Shown here: positions 22,008-32,806 of the stretch, piece by piece
Layout: the number at the start of each line of letters is the position of its first letter
Numbering within the stretch: position 1 is the first letter of the stretch
Assembly (NCBI GenBank): GCA_021521415.1
Contig: JAIQDT010002053.1
Coordinates: 62,001-126,000 of the forward strand
DNA: 64,000 nt
Direction of reading: 5' to 3'
Source: Bidens hawaiensis
Lineage: Eukaryota; Streptophyta; Magnoliopsida; Asterales; Asteraceae
Notes under the pieces: generated by a model
What the model was told of the DNA's origin: nothing
Seen by the model: the letters and a program-made list of their open reading frames with translations, nothing else
Database searches by the model: none
Program-made: the position numbers and the translations under genes

Positions 22008-25000
22008 GAATAGTCCACTCCTCTGAATGACATATGGTATATGGATAGTGGTTGTTCTAGGCACATGACTTGTGACAAAAGATCACTTGTTAATTATGAA
22101 GAAAAGTATGAAGCACTTGTAGCATTTGGGAGTGATGAAAATGGTGGAAAGATTGTGGGGAAAGGAATCTTAACAAATGAAAAGGTTTCATTTGATAATG
22201 TATTTTATGTTGAAGGTCTTCAGTATAATCTACTGAGTATATCAGAAATGTGTGATATGGGATACAAAGTCAGTTTTGATGATTCCCACTGTTTCATCTT
22301 AACCTGAGTTTGTCATTCCACCTGAAATGATTATGATGATGGCACCAAGAAATGGCAACTTGTATGAACTGAATATGAAAGAAGCTGTTTCAAGAGGGGG
22401 TGCATGTTTTGTTCCAATGCCACTGAAAATGAATCAAAATTGTGGCATAGGAAACTATGTCATGTGAACTTAAAGAACATGAATAGACTTGTCAAAGGTG
22501 GGCATGCCATAGGCTTACCTACAAGAGAGTTCAAATTGGAAGATCATTGTAATTCATGTCAAAAAGGAAAACAACACATATCTACTCATAAGCCTAAGCT
22601 AATCAACTCAATTGATCAAATACTTGAATTACTTCACATAGATCTTTTTGGTCCTGTGAGTGTGCCAAGTATAGGAAAGAAAAGATATTGTCTTGTGATC
22701 ATTGATGACTATTCAAGATACACTTGGGTTTATTTCCTAAGTACCAAAGATGAAACTGCAGAGTTGATTAAGGATTGTGTAAAAATAATTGAGAACAAGT
22801 TGAATAAGAAGGTTAAAATGATGAGAAGTAACAATGGTACTGAGTTCAAGAATGGAGTTATGCAAGAATTTTGTGCAGAAAAGGGAATATTTCAACAATT
22901 CTCAGCTCCTAGAACTCCTGAACAAAATGGTGTTGCAGAAAGAAGAAATAGAACTTTAATTGAAGCTGCAAGAACCATGTTAGTAGATGCTAACCTGCCT
23001 GTTACTTTTTCGGCTGAAGAAATAAACACTGCTTGCTATGTTCAGAATAGGGTGCTTGTAAACAAAAGGCATAACAAGACTCCATATGAAATATTCCACA
23101 ACAGAAAGCCTTATATCAATTTTTTCAAGCCCTTTGGATGCAAATGTTTTCTTTTGAAGACTAGAGATTATTTGAACAAGTTTCAAACAAAATCTCTAGA
23201 TTGTTTCTTTGTTGGATATTCTACACACTCAAAAGCTTACAGAGTATATGCGAAAGACCATTTGAGTGTTATAGAATCATCTGACATTATTTTTAATGAG
23301 AATCAATTCAATACAGTTGATGGTGCGGCATGGCTGTTTGATTATGAAAAGTTAATAAGGTCTTTCAAGATTTATCCTGAAGACTTTGATGACTCATTCT
23401 ACAAGACTAGTGTAATTGAAGAGAAAAAGAAGAAACAACTGGACTTAGAAGAATTGTGGAAAAAGGTTGCTGAAAAAGAAAAGGAATATACTTTTGTGAA
23501 GAATGCCTCAAGTGATATTTCTGAACAAGTTCAAGAAGATAATCAAGATGTACAGAATGATCAAGTTCAGAGTGAGGAAGACTCAAGCAACCAAGCAAGT
23601 GAAGAAGAAGCTGCATCTACAGCAAGATTTCAGCATTTATTTGAAAGCTTGAACATTGGAAACAATGGTGCATCTACTTCAGGACAACATAATGATGAAG
23701 CACCAGAATTTCATGATGCAGAGACTGATTTGATCATTGAAGAACTAGAACTCAATGAGTCAAATCTTGACACAACTGTGTCTACAGATATGATTGTTCA
23801 AACTCCTTATGTGGAAAAGAATCATCCTTCTGAAAACATCATTGGAGATTTGCATGAAAGAGTTACAAGAAGTCACTCAAAAATTGCAAACATCTGTCTT
23901 TACTCCTATTTTCTATCCCAAATAGAGCCTAAGAATATTGCTCAAGCACTGAAAGACAATAGTTGGGTGGGAGCCATGCAGGAAAAATTGGCACAGTTCA
24001 GAGATCTACATGCGTGGGATCTTGTTGATAAGCCATTTGACAGATATGCAATAGGAACCAAATGGGTTTTTAGAAACAAAAGGGATGAGAGGGGTTTGGT
24101 GATTAAGAATAAAGCTAGACATGTGGCACTGGGATGTCTTCAAGAGGAAGGAATAGACTTTGAGGAAGTCTTTGCTCCTGTAGCAAGACTTGAAGCTATC
24201 AGGATCTTTCTTGCATATGCTTCCTCAAAGAACATTAAGGTGTTCCAGCTTGATGTTAAGTCTGCATTCCAAAATAGAAAGATTGATGAAGAGGTGTATG
24301 TAGCTCAACCTCCAGGTTTTGAGGATCCTTTGTATCCAAACAGGGTGTATAAGCTAAACAAAGCCCTTTATGGATTGCATCAGGCTCCTATAGCTTGGTA
24401 TGATGAGCTGTCAAATCATCTTCTTGAAAATGGTTTCAAAAGAGGATCTATTGATAAGACACTCTTCTACAAAAGAAAGGGATCAGACTTGCTTCTGTTA
24501 CAAGTGTATGTTGATGAAATCATCTTTAGTTCCACAAATGAACAAATATGTATTTGAAGGGGGGTAATGAAGTCCGAATACAACATGAGTTCAATGGGAG
24601 AAATGAACTTCTTTCTTGGATTACAAGTTCAACAAAAGGCTGAAGGGATCTTCATTCACCAAAATAAGTATGTGCAGGACATCTTGACCAAGTTCAACTG
24701 TCATGAGTACAAAACTGCCTCAACTCCAATGGACACCAAGGAAAAGATGATTGCATTAGGGGGAGCCTGTAGATGAACATGAATACAGAGCCAAAATTGG
24801 ATCTCTGATGTATCTAACTGCTACTAGACCAGATATCATGTTTGCTGTATGTGTGTGTGCAAGATTCCAGTCAAGTCCAAAAGTTTCCCACATGAATGTT
24901 GTTAAAAGAATATTCATATATTTGAAGGGAAGACCAGATTTGGGAATTTGGTATCCAAAGAATCAATCATTTGATCTGATTTCCTACACAGACAGTGATT

Positions 25001-25443
25001 ATGATGGCTGCAACATGAGCAGAAAGTCAACATCAGGAGGATGTCAATTCTTGGGAGAAAGGCTAGTGTCATGGCAATGCAAGAAGGAAACAACTGTTTC
25101 AACCTCAACTGCAGAAGCAAAATATGTAGCTGCATTTGCCTGCTGTGCACAAGTTCTATGGATTCAGAACCAGATGCTGGACTATGGTTTGAATTTTCTG
25201 AACACCCCTATTCTTATTGACAATACTGCTGCATATTTTACTGTTAAGAATCCAGTTCAACATTCTAAGACTAAGCACATTGAAATTAGACATCACTTCA
25301 TTAGAGATTGTAGTGAAAAAGGTTTGATTAAAATGCAAAGAGTTGATACAAGTGACAATTTGGCTGACCATTTCACCAAACCACTTGATAGAACCAGGTT
25401 TAACTTTCTTTTGAAAGCCCTGGGAATGATCAACTCTGATTAA
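22008..25443 (+). pseudogene. pol: Element C Pol, broken, catalytic residues lost
   Basis: Copia Pol in several pieces. The frame after the acceptor TCTGTACAG has a TAG at 22011. Protease [10 protein letters not shown] is at 22041. Frameshifts lie near 22303 and 22400, a stop at 24555-24557 and a frameshift near 24770. Integrase keeps HIDLFGP and [10 protein letters not shown], but the central RSDNGTEF reads RSNNGTEF, so a catalytic Asp is gone. RT reads YVDEIIF instead of YVDDIIF. RNase H has YTDSDYDGC, STAEAKYVAA and DNTAAYFTVKNP. Ends LGMINSD. Confidence 0.9.
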
Positions 25444-27325
25444 ATCTGATTAAGGATGTGTGCTTGGTTATATACCTCTATGTGCTAACTGATTACTTTG
25501 TTTAGAGGTTTTACAAATTGAATGTTGTGTGAATATGTTTAAGTGTGATACTGAATATGTTACAGAATATGCTGACTGTTATGTGCTTTGACTGACTGTG
25601 TGTGCAAAGAATGACAAGTGTTTTCATGTTTATCAGTTAATGTGTATTTGTGATGTTAAGATGAGTAGTCATGTTATGAATTACCAGTTAAATGCTTATC
25701 TGACATCACTGGTTATTTGCTTGAATATGTGTTTTATCTGATCTTCTAATGTTATTAAGATAGGATAGACTTTGAATGTTATAACTGTCTACTTGTCCTG
25801 ATAATATCAAGTTTGATTATGATTTGATTATGTGTTACAACTGCTTGTGTCAAAATGAGTCTTATGTCAAAATTAAGTAATAACATGACTTTTCTAATGA
25901 ATTTTGCATAAATACTCTATTTTTGAATCAAAACATGAGCATGTTGTTAATGGTGTTGAGATATGATAAGATTATTCAGTTCAAGCTTTAAAGAAGCATA
26001 AAAGAAGGATTTTTCAATGAAAAGTCGCAGGTAGTTATCTTTGCTGAAAATTATGTCATTTGCCCAGTTGGAAGGACATACACTTATGTATGTTTAGTCC
26101 TGCAATCTGCAAAGATTAAAAGGATAGCCATTAACCAGAAAACTGAAAGCATTTGGGGCAATTATAACTTGTTTTATATTCTTTCACTTAAAACTATGTC
26201 AATAGCTCTGACTTTGAAAGGGCGTATATTCAAAATGTTTGTTTGGTCCTGTTGACCACTAGTGGTCAAATAGAACATCCATTTACCTGACAAGTAAGAG
26301 ACATTGGGGTGTTTGAATATTAAACTGAATATAAATGGGAAATGATAGTACATTGACTACTAAGCCAATCATATGGATTTATTAGGCTAAAAGGACTCTT
26401 AGTACAGTCATTGACAAGTATGGATGCTTTCTCATGATATGTAAAATCTAAGGTGATATAAACATAAAGAAAATGCGAAGATTTATGTGGAGTTACATTG
26501 TTGTCTATGCATGTTCCTAGATAAATCTTTTCAAATGATAGGCAGAAAAGTGATTATCCAGTCATACACAAGCCTGTTGGTCTTTGGTTACCCAAAATGA
26601 AACATCTTTTAAAAGGAATGACAAAGAACTGATGTGAACTACTTTAATTTCAAATATTTAGTCAATCAACAGTTGATATATGTTCACAAATTTTTATTAG
26701 AGAAATACAAACATGAGGGTTAATTACAGAACTACAAGGGTGGAGGCAATCATATAAGTCCTTTAAACATCCTGAATGAAAGGCCTATAAGTCCGACTTG
26801 CGTGGCATGTAAGTCCAACGTTCAACCTCACATATGTTTGTAGATTTGAAAAGAAATATCTTTTAAATTTTTTATAACATGTTCTGTCATTAAAAGTTTT
26901 AACCAAAACCAGGCGGTCAAAGTCAAATTGGGGTGATCTGGAGAAAGCCTAATAAGCCTTGAGGATAGATAAGGAGCATCAGACCACAACATGTGTTATC
27001 CATTAAATTTTCTGCAACTTAATTGAAACTTAATCATATCACTAAAGAAATGAAAATCATGTCAAGTCTAGACCTGCTGTTGACCTGTCTTTGTAGTCAT
27101 AATAATGCTGAGAATGAAGTATTGAGAAAGCTACTTAGTCAATATGATCCAATTCTTGAGATCTTTTCAGTTTACAAACGGAATTTGTTTTGAAAAGAAA
27201 AATAACTGAATTTTGATCTCTAAATGCACCATTTGCTCTTAAACTATGATCTTTAAAGATAAAATTATTCTGACAAATCTAACAAGTTGGTTTAAGTCAA
27301 AAAGTGTTGCATTTTGCCTAAAATA
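25444..27325 (+). other. Element C non-coding block between pol and repeat block
   Basis: No ORF. It contains diverged versions of the block conserved in A and B: GGATAGCCATTAACCAG near 26123, a GGACATACA...TGTATGT stem-loop near 26075-26100, GATAGGCAGAAAAG then CCAGTCATACAC near 26540-26572, and GATAGATAAGGAGCAT near 26964. The first 600 bp are T-rich UTR-like sequence. Confidence 0.6.
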
Positions 27326-27329
27326 GGTT

Positions 27330-28412
27330 GAATATGTATGTTCGGGTAAGGTTTGATGTTATTAAACCTTCCCAAGCACAAACTGTTTGAATATGTATTT
27401 TCGGATAAGGTGTGATGTTCTCAAACCTTTCCGGGTACAAAGCAGTTGAATATGAGTGAATATGTATTTTCGGGTAAGGTTTGATGTTTTTAACCTTTCC
27501 GAGCAAGCTTTGTCATTTTGGACTAAGTTTATGATTTTCGGGTAAGGTTTGATGATTCATAACCTTTCCGGACAAGCTTTGTCATTTTTGACTAAGTTTA
27601 TGATTTTCGAGCATGCTTTGAAATGTTTACACTTTTCGGGTAAGGTACACAATTGTACAAGTTTCCCGAGCAAGCTTGAAGTCTTGAGATGATTATGTGT
27701 TTAATTGCATCTTGTTTATGCTGATTGTTATTTCAAGCAAACTTTGTGAACTCCATGAGTACACCAAGCATGCTTTGTGTGTGAATATCTTTTCTTTGGA
27801 ATTACAAGTGTTTTCGAGCAAACATTGTTTTCCGAACACACTTTATATTTCGGGTACACTTTTGTTCCTCTAATATACTTGGTAATTTTCAAAAGTTGAT
27901 TTTCCGAGCACACTATCTTCTAGAAGTCCTTTCCGGGCACACTTTGTATTATAAGAATATTATTCGGGTATACTTTGTATAAGAAGGTTGTTCAGGCATA
28001 CTGACATTGTGAAGGTTGCTCGAGCACACTATGTTTTTCAAGTATGCTTGATTGAATATGCTTTTATTATGATTGACTGAATATGATTCTTATTTTTGAT
28101 AGGGTTTATGCTAGATTAAGATTTTAATTTAAATTTGAGAAATTTAAATGGGAATCTTAATTGATTCCTAGCAAGAATATTTATTTGATATTTCATACTT
28201 GATTAATTGTCTTGTGATTAAGTTCTCATGAAATCTGGTATTTCGGGTAAGCTTTCTTCATAGTATCTTGACTTTAAATTACATAGCTTAATCAGATAAG
28301 GTTTGTGATTAAAAGGGATCGGGTAAACCTTATAAAACTAAAAGAAAATATTGTCAAGAAAGATTTAATATTGTTCGGGTAAGCTTTGTGTAAGTGAAAA
28401 TGTACCGAGTAG
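27330..28412 (+). repeat. Element C motif cluster upstream of 3' ORF (left part)
   Basis: About 25 copies of degenerate CGGGTAAGGTTT / CCGAGCAAGCTT / CCGAGCACACTT, the same motif as in this element's LTR U3. Element B inserted into the cluster at 28412; one more copy (CCGAGTAAGGTTT) remains at about 42926. With the TATA box at 43052 it forms an LTR-like block before the 3' ORF. Confidence 0.85.
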
Positions 28413-28861
28413 TGTTAGGACATGAAATGTCATGTGTATGTCCCCAGTTCTATCAGGATGGTTCGATATGAAGATAACGATCGTGAAACTAAGTTAACGG
28501 ACTGAAAATGTCAAAAGAAACTGATTCGATCGAATCAGTGACTGATTCGATCGAACCAGGTCTCGTTCGATCGAATGAGAGACTCATTCGATCGAACCAG
28601 TTTTCGATATATAAACGAAACTTAGGAAATTTCACAATAGAGCACACATTCTACACACAGTCACGAACCACCACTCTGCTGAAATACTCTCTGCCCGTTC
28701 TTCACGTGTCGGTCCTTTCCTCCGTCCCTAGGTGTCAAACCGTCTTAGGAATCGTTACCGCGCGTTGTTGATCACCACCGAATCGCCGTGTTAGAGGATT
28801 CCGCACTCTAACACGTTGCCCCGTGAATCGTTGGGAAACCGTGTCCCGCACCGGTCCGACA
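28413..28861 (+). repeat. Element B 5' LTR
   Basis: TGTTAGG...CCGACA. Four TTCGATCGAA palindromes lie between 28523 and 28597, then a TATA box, TATATAAA, at 28608-28615. The 87-residue frame here occurs identically in the other LTR and includes palindromes; I do not treat it as a gene. Confidence 0.97.
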
Positions 28862-28864
28862 AAG

Positions 28865-28877
28865 TGGCATCAGAGCC
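28865..28877 (+). other. Element B primer-binding site, Met-tRNA type with one change
   Basis: TGGCATCAGAGCC, three bases after the LTR; it differs from the usual TGGTATCAGAGC at one base. Confidence 0.85.
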
Positions 28878-29264
28878 TTTGGTTCTTGATTCACGTTAGA
28901 TTCGTGGTGAAATTCGTGTTTTTCTCGCGAAAATCGTTATTTTTGCCGGAAAATTCCGAATTTTTGGTGTTTTTGATCTTAGTGTTCGTCGTGTTCTTGT
29001 CAAAAACTGTTAAAATTGTCATATTTTGGTGTTTTGATCTTGGAAAAGTGTGTTAAAAGTTCGAGTTTCGTCAAGAACGTTCTTCGCGTTCTTCGTGTTC
29101 TTCGTGTTTTTGGTGTGTTTGATCCGTTTTTTGGTTGGTGTTCATCTGTTTTTGTGTTAAAAGTCTCATTTTGATCTTACTTTGCTCCTTGATCTTCTAA
29201 GATTCGTGTTTGTGGTTCAAAATTCGAAAATCCGTCAAAATCTCCTAATTTTGGAATTTCCAGA

Positions 29265-29700
29265 TTTTCCGATCGAACCAGTCTATTTTTGGAACTCATT
29301 CGATCGAATAGCCCTCCTATTCGATCGAACCAGTTTGAACTTGGACCGAATCAGTTTTTCCCGCCTAGAAATACTCCAAGTTCATTCGATCGAACCAGAT
29401 TCGTTCATTCGATCGAACCAGTCTCCAGTTGATCGAATAAGTCACACATTCGATCCGTCCATTCGATCACTGTCTTATTCGACTGTCAGAACCCGTTCGA
29501 TCAAACCATACACTCAATCGATCGAATCTGTTAACCCATTCGATCGAACCAGTTACACAATCGATCGAATAACTTTCAGAAGATCAGTTCGGTTTTCCAG
29601 AGAGACATTCGATCGAATCAGAACATATTCGATCGAATAAGGCACTCGTCCGATCGAACCAGTCTCATTCGATCAACAGTTCAAAGTTAACCAAAGGATC
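29265..29700 (+). repeat. Element B leader: TTCGATCGAA palindrome cluster
   Basis: Seven exact TTCGATCGAA decamers and about nine near-matches (for example ATCGATCGAA, CCGATCGAA), often followed by CCAGT or TAAG, between the primer site and the gag ATG at 29705. 28878-29264 is T-rich leader with TTCGTGTTCTTCGTGTT-type runs. Frames across the cluster, such as one from 29182, are repeat translations. Confidence 0.88.
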
Positions 29701-29704
29701 AAAA

Positions 29705-32700
29705 ATGGCTTCAAGTTCGAGTACCAACAAGAGGATCCAATCGATTCTCGAAAGCGATTCTGAATCGGGAAGCTACAACAAGCCACCAAAGCTGATGACA
29801 TTAAACGACTTTACAACCTGGAAGACAAGATTTCAAATTCATATAACCGGTGTGAATCCTGGATTATGGGAAGCTGTTCAAACAGCTTGGGTTCATCCGA
29901 CCAATGATGATGGTGAGTCGTTGAGCTACTTTAGGCTATCTGAAGAACAGAAGATAGCCTTCGATGCTGAGAAGAAAGCCTTCTCCTTACTATCACAAGC
30001 ACTCTCCACTGATCTTTTTCATCAGTTTAACCAGTTTACTACAGCGTCAACTCTTTGGAACGCACTGGTTGACCGATGTGAAGGATCTGATTCCCTTAGA
30101 GAAATTCACGCACGGGAGCTCAAGCGTGAATTTGATCTGTTTAGTCCAGAGTCGGGAGAAGATATTGAGTCGTTACTGTCGAGATTTTACCATCTAATGT
30201 CAGAACTCAAGTCCTATAACGTCAAAACTACAGGGACTGAGAAAGTTAGATGTCTTGCACAAGGACTTCCACCTAGCTGGAGCACCTTCCTGACAGTAAT
30301 GAGAAGAAGTCATCAGCTGGAGACGATTCTCCTGTCTGATTTTATTAAAGAAATCAGACACGAAGAGGCTGAACTAAGAGCCTCTTCCAGAAAACCGAGA
30401 TCAACTTCTGACAAATCACTTTACATGTCAAAACCTCCTTTGTCAGATTCAACTGATCATGCTCCGATGAAGACTGCTTTTGTCTCCTCAACGTCAAATC
30501 AATCAAAGGGGACTGAAACGAGATCTTCCGTCCCACTATCAACTTCTGGAAACTCAAGTACTAACTCCGGACCCAAGTCAACGGAGAAAGCAACGTTGAA
30601 TACTGAAGGCTTGGGAACAGTAACAGTGGAGGTTGCCAAAGAACACATGGCAACTCTAGGCACGATAATTGAGTCCTACAGTTTAATGGTGGCGGGTAAG
30701 CTAGGAAATAGTCATCTGGACAGCGATGACTATGAACAGCTTGACGAAGATGATATGGAACGCATAGACATTATGTGGGCTCTTGGCAGTGCGTTCCGAA
30801 GGGCCAGAAAGTGGACGAAGAAAACAGGTCAGGCCCTCTCAATAAACAACAAATCCAAGTTCGGCTTTGATAAAAGCAAAGTAAAATGCTACAACTGTGG
30901 CGAACTTGGTCACTTTGCCAAGGAGTGCTCGAAGCCAAGAAGGGAAGGTCACCAATATCCCTTCCGAACCACTTCATCATCATCCACTCCTGCTGCAGCA
31001 GCTGCAACTGTCAACCTTGAGAGACAACTGGTCCCTCAAAATCAAACCGCAGCAAACAACGTCGACATCAACAACGAAACTGCTCTTGCAGTTCAAGGGG
31101 ATGAAGGCGAGACATGGAACTTGAGCATCAACATGGCTGATGTCACAGTAGTAGATGAAAACTCTGAAACAGAGTCTGTTGTTTCCTCGACCAATGAAGA
31201 ATATACTGTCGATGAACCAGCTGCTGAAGTCCATGAAGGAGAACCTGAGGTTGAAGTGGTATCTTTGGAGATTAAGGAGGATCACGAAAAAGAGTCAAAT
31301 GTTCCTCAATCATCCCCATGTTCGACAATTCCCGCAGAGGCTGCTAAAGTTGAAGAAGTCAAAGAAGCAGAAATTAAAGTAACTTCTCCATCGTTTTTGG
31401 GTAGAGCGGGGAAACTATGCTCCGCGTTCATGGCAGACACTTCATCAAATGCCAAGGTAAGTTCTAACCCTTCAACTCCTAAATCTGTAAATGTTAAATG
31501 CATAAAATGTGAGTTGTATGAACAAGAAATTCAATCTCTAAAAGAGAGAATTGAAGATCTCGAGGCTTACAAACAAGCAGCCTCAAGATCTTTAATGGAA
31601 CTGACTGACGCGCTTGCACAGAATAAGGCTTGGAAGCAGAAAGAGTCTGTTTTTAAAGAAAAGATTGATGGCCTTAAGCGTCAGAACAAGGAACTTGAAA
31701 TATGTGTTCTTAATCAACAAGATTCTATCAATTTTCACATAAATAAGAATAATGTTTTGAAAAAAGAATTGGAAAACTTGAAAGCTGATTTTGAATCATT
31801 AAATTTCAAATTAAAAAGTTATTCAAATTCATCTTATTTATTAGAACACATTATTCCCGAGTTCCGAGGCAAAAAGGAAAAAGGAGTGGGATACAACAAT
31901 GTCCCACCCCCGATCCTGAATCAATTTTCAAGCACACCAGGAGCTGTGCCGGATGATGAATCAAATGATTATATACCCGAGGACACAAACCAAATTTCTA
32001 AGTCTAAGGGTAAAGAAGTCATTGACCCGGCTCCTGAGTCCAAACAAAATGTTGATGCCACAGACTTAGGTTCTACAACTAAATCGGGCCCACCACCATC
32101 TAAGTCAAAGGCAACAACAACAAGAAGTTCTCAGAAGAAAAAGTTTAATCCTAAATCTGAGAAAGTCTATGTGGAACATAGTACCCAGTTTGTAAAGGAG
32201 GGTAACGTTAATGAAAAACATAATTTCCCAAAACACCCTCCTAGACAAACTCCACCCCAAAATGTCAAATCCAGGGGGTACTATGATAACAGACAAAACC
32301 AGAGTTATTTCTCTCCACCAAGTCAAAGGGGGAGAAACTACTGTTTTTCGTGTGGAGAGGTAGGGCATATAGCAAGATTTTGCTATAAGTACACGGATCC
32401 TAAGCAGTACATATCGACTCCGGATCCGAGGTATGTCAAGTCACCTCCTAGGAGGCGATCGACCATTGACATTCAAGGTCAAGAACGGTTTCACACACCG
32501 AGGTCGGTTTCTCCTCGGAAACCTCAGCCAACCTCACCACACCAATCCCCAAACCCCTCAGATCCAAGTGTTTCCACTTCGACAAGTGAAACTCAGTCTT
32601 CAACCAGCTATCTCAAACATGCTGAGAAGAAGACTGACTTTTGGAAACCTAAGAAAACTAACACTGTTGATAACAACGTCAAATCTGAAAACAGTGTTAA

Positions 32701-32785
32701 TGAGGGTAAATGGATTGAATTGTTCATTCGTGATGAAGATGGAAAACCCAAGACCTTAAGGGCTTGGGTTTCCAATGATATTTAA
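29705..32785 (+). CDS. gag: Element B Gag, 1026 aa, two zinc knuckles
   Basis: Full-length Gag, about twice the usual copia size. The capsid-like UBN2-type region is residues 1-230 (PPKLMTLNDFTTWKTRF, TLWNALVDRCEG, FYHLMSELKSYN). Knuckle 1, CYNCGELGHFAKEC, is near residue 395. Then come an acidic segment, a coiled coil (about 600-715) and a Ser/Pro/Lys-rich segment; knuckle 2, CFSCGEVGHIARFC, is near 880. The ATG context is AAAAATGGCT. The TAA at 32783-32785 lies 21 bases before a splice-acceptor-like site that opens pol. A consensus donor at codons 584/585 suggests that a shorter Gag fused to Pol is also made. Confidence 0.93.
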   Translation: MASSSSTNKRIQSILESDSESGSYNKPPKLMTLNDFTTWKTRFQIHITGVNPGLWEAVQTAWVHPTNDDGESLSYFRLSEEQKIAFDAEKKAFSLLSQALSTDLFHQFNQFTTASTLWNALVDRCEGSDSLREIHARELKREFDLFSPESGEDIESLLSRFYHLMSELKSYNVKTTGTEKVRCLAQGLPPSWSTFLTVMRRSHQLETILLSDFIKEIRHEEAELRASSRKPRSTSDKSLYMSKPPLSDSTDHAPMKTAFVSSTSNQSKGTETRSSVPLSTSGNSSTNSGPKSTEKATLNTEGLGTVTVEVAKEHMATLGTIIESYSLMVAGKLGNSHLDSDDYEQLDEDDMERIDIMWALGSAFRRARKWTKKTGQALSINNKSKFGFDKSKVKCYNCGELGHFAKECSKPRREGHQYPFRTTSSSSTPAAAAATVNLERQLVPQNQTAANNVDINNETALAVQGDEGETWNLSINMADVTVVDENSETESVVSSTNEEYTVDEPAAEVHEGEPEVEVVSLEIKEDHEKESNVPQSSPCSTIPAEAAKVEEVKEAEIKVTSPSFLGRAGKLCSAFMADTSSNAKVSSNPSTPKSVNVKCIKCELYEQEIQSLKERIEDLEAYKQAASRSLMELTDALAQNKAWKQKESVFKEKIDGLKRQNKELEICVLNQQDSINFHINKNNVLKKELENLKADFESLNFKLKSYSNSSYLLEHIIPEFRGKKEKGVGYNNVPPPILNQFSSTPGAVPDDESNDYIPEDTNQISKSKGKEVIDPAPESKQNVDATDLGSTTKSGPPPSKSKATTTRSSQKKKFNPKSEKVYVEHSTQFVKEGNVNEKHNFPKHPPRQTPPQNVKSRGYYDNRQNQSYFSPPSQRGRNYCFSCGEVGHIARFCYKYTDPKQYISTPDPRYVKSPPRRRSTIDIQGQERFHTPRSVSPRKPQPTSPHQSPNPSDPSVSTSTSETQSSTSYLKHAEKKTDFWKPKKTNTVDNNVKSENSVNEGKWIELFIRDEDGKPKTLRAWVSNDI

Positions 32786-32806
32786 ACCTTTTGTTTTTGT
32801 GTGCAG
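31457..32806 (+). other. Putative gag-pol intron of element B
   Basis: The donor CCAAG/GTAAGTTCT fits the plant consensus fully; the acceptor TTTTTGTGTGCAG ends at 32806. Length is 1350 bp. Both edges are in phase 0 with gag and pol, so splicing would join gag codon 584 to pol and bypass the gag stop, the coiled coil and the second knuckle. Element A has the same arrangement with donor core GTAAGTTCTAA at the homologous codon. No RNA evidence is available here. Confidence 0.68.

Noticed and set aside
28508..28771. 87-residue ORF in both LTRs of element B (also 42541-42804)
   Set aside because: It lies within U3/R, includes the palindrome repeats and TATA box, and is duplicated only because LTRs are. 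No domain is recognisable.
29182..29640. 152-residue ORF in the leader of element B
   Set aside because: Mostly translation of the TTCGATCGAA repeats (FDR/SIE-type residues); no independent coding signal.
29265..29700. CRISPR-like array of short palindromic repeats
   Set aside because: Spacing is irregular, repeats are 10 bp and degenerate, and the setting is a plant retrotransposon leader.
32766..32806. A tiny 35-39 bp intron exactly at the gag/pol junction (GT just before the gag stop)
   Set aside because: Too short for plant introns; the distal consensus donor inside gag is a far better partner for the same acceptor.
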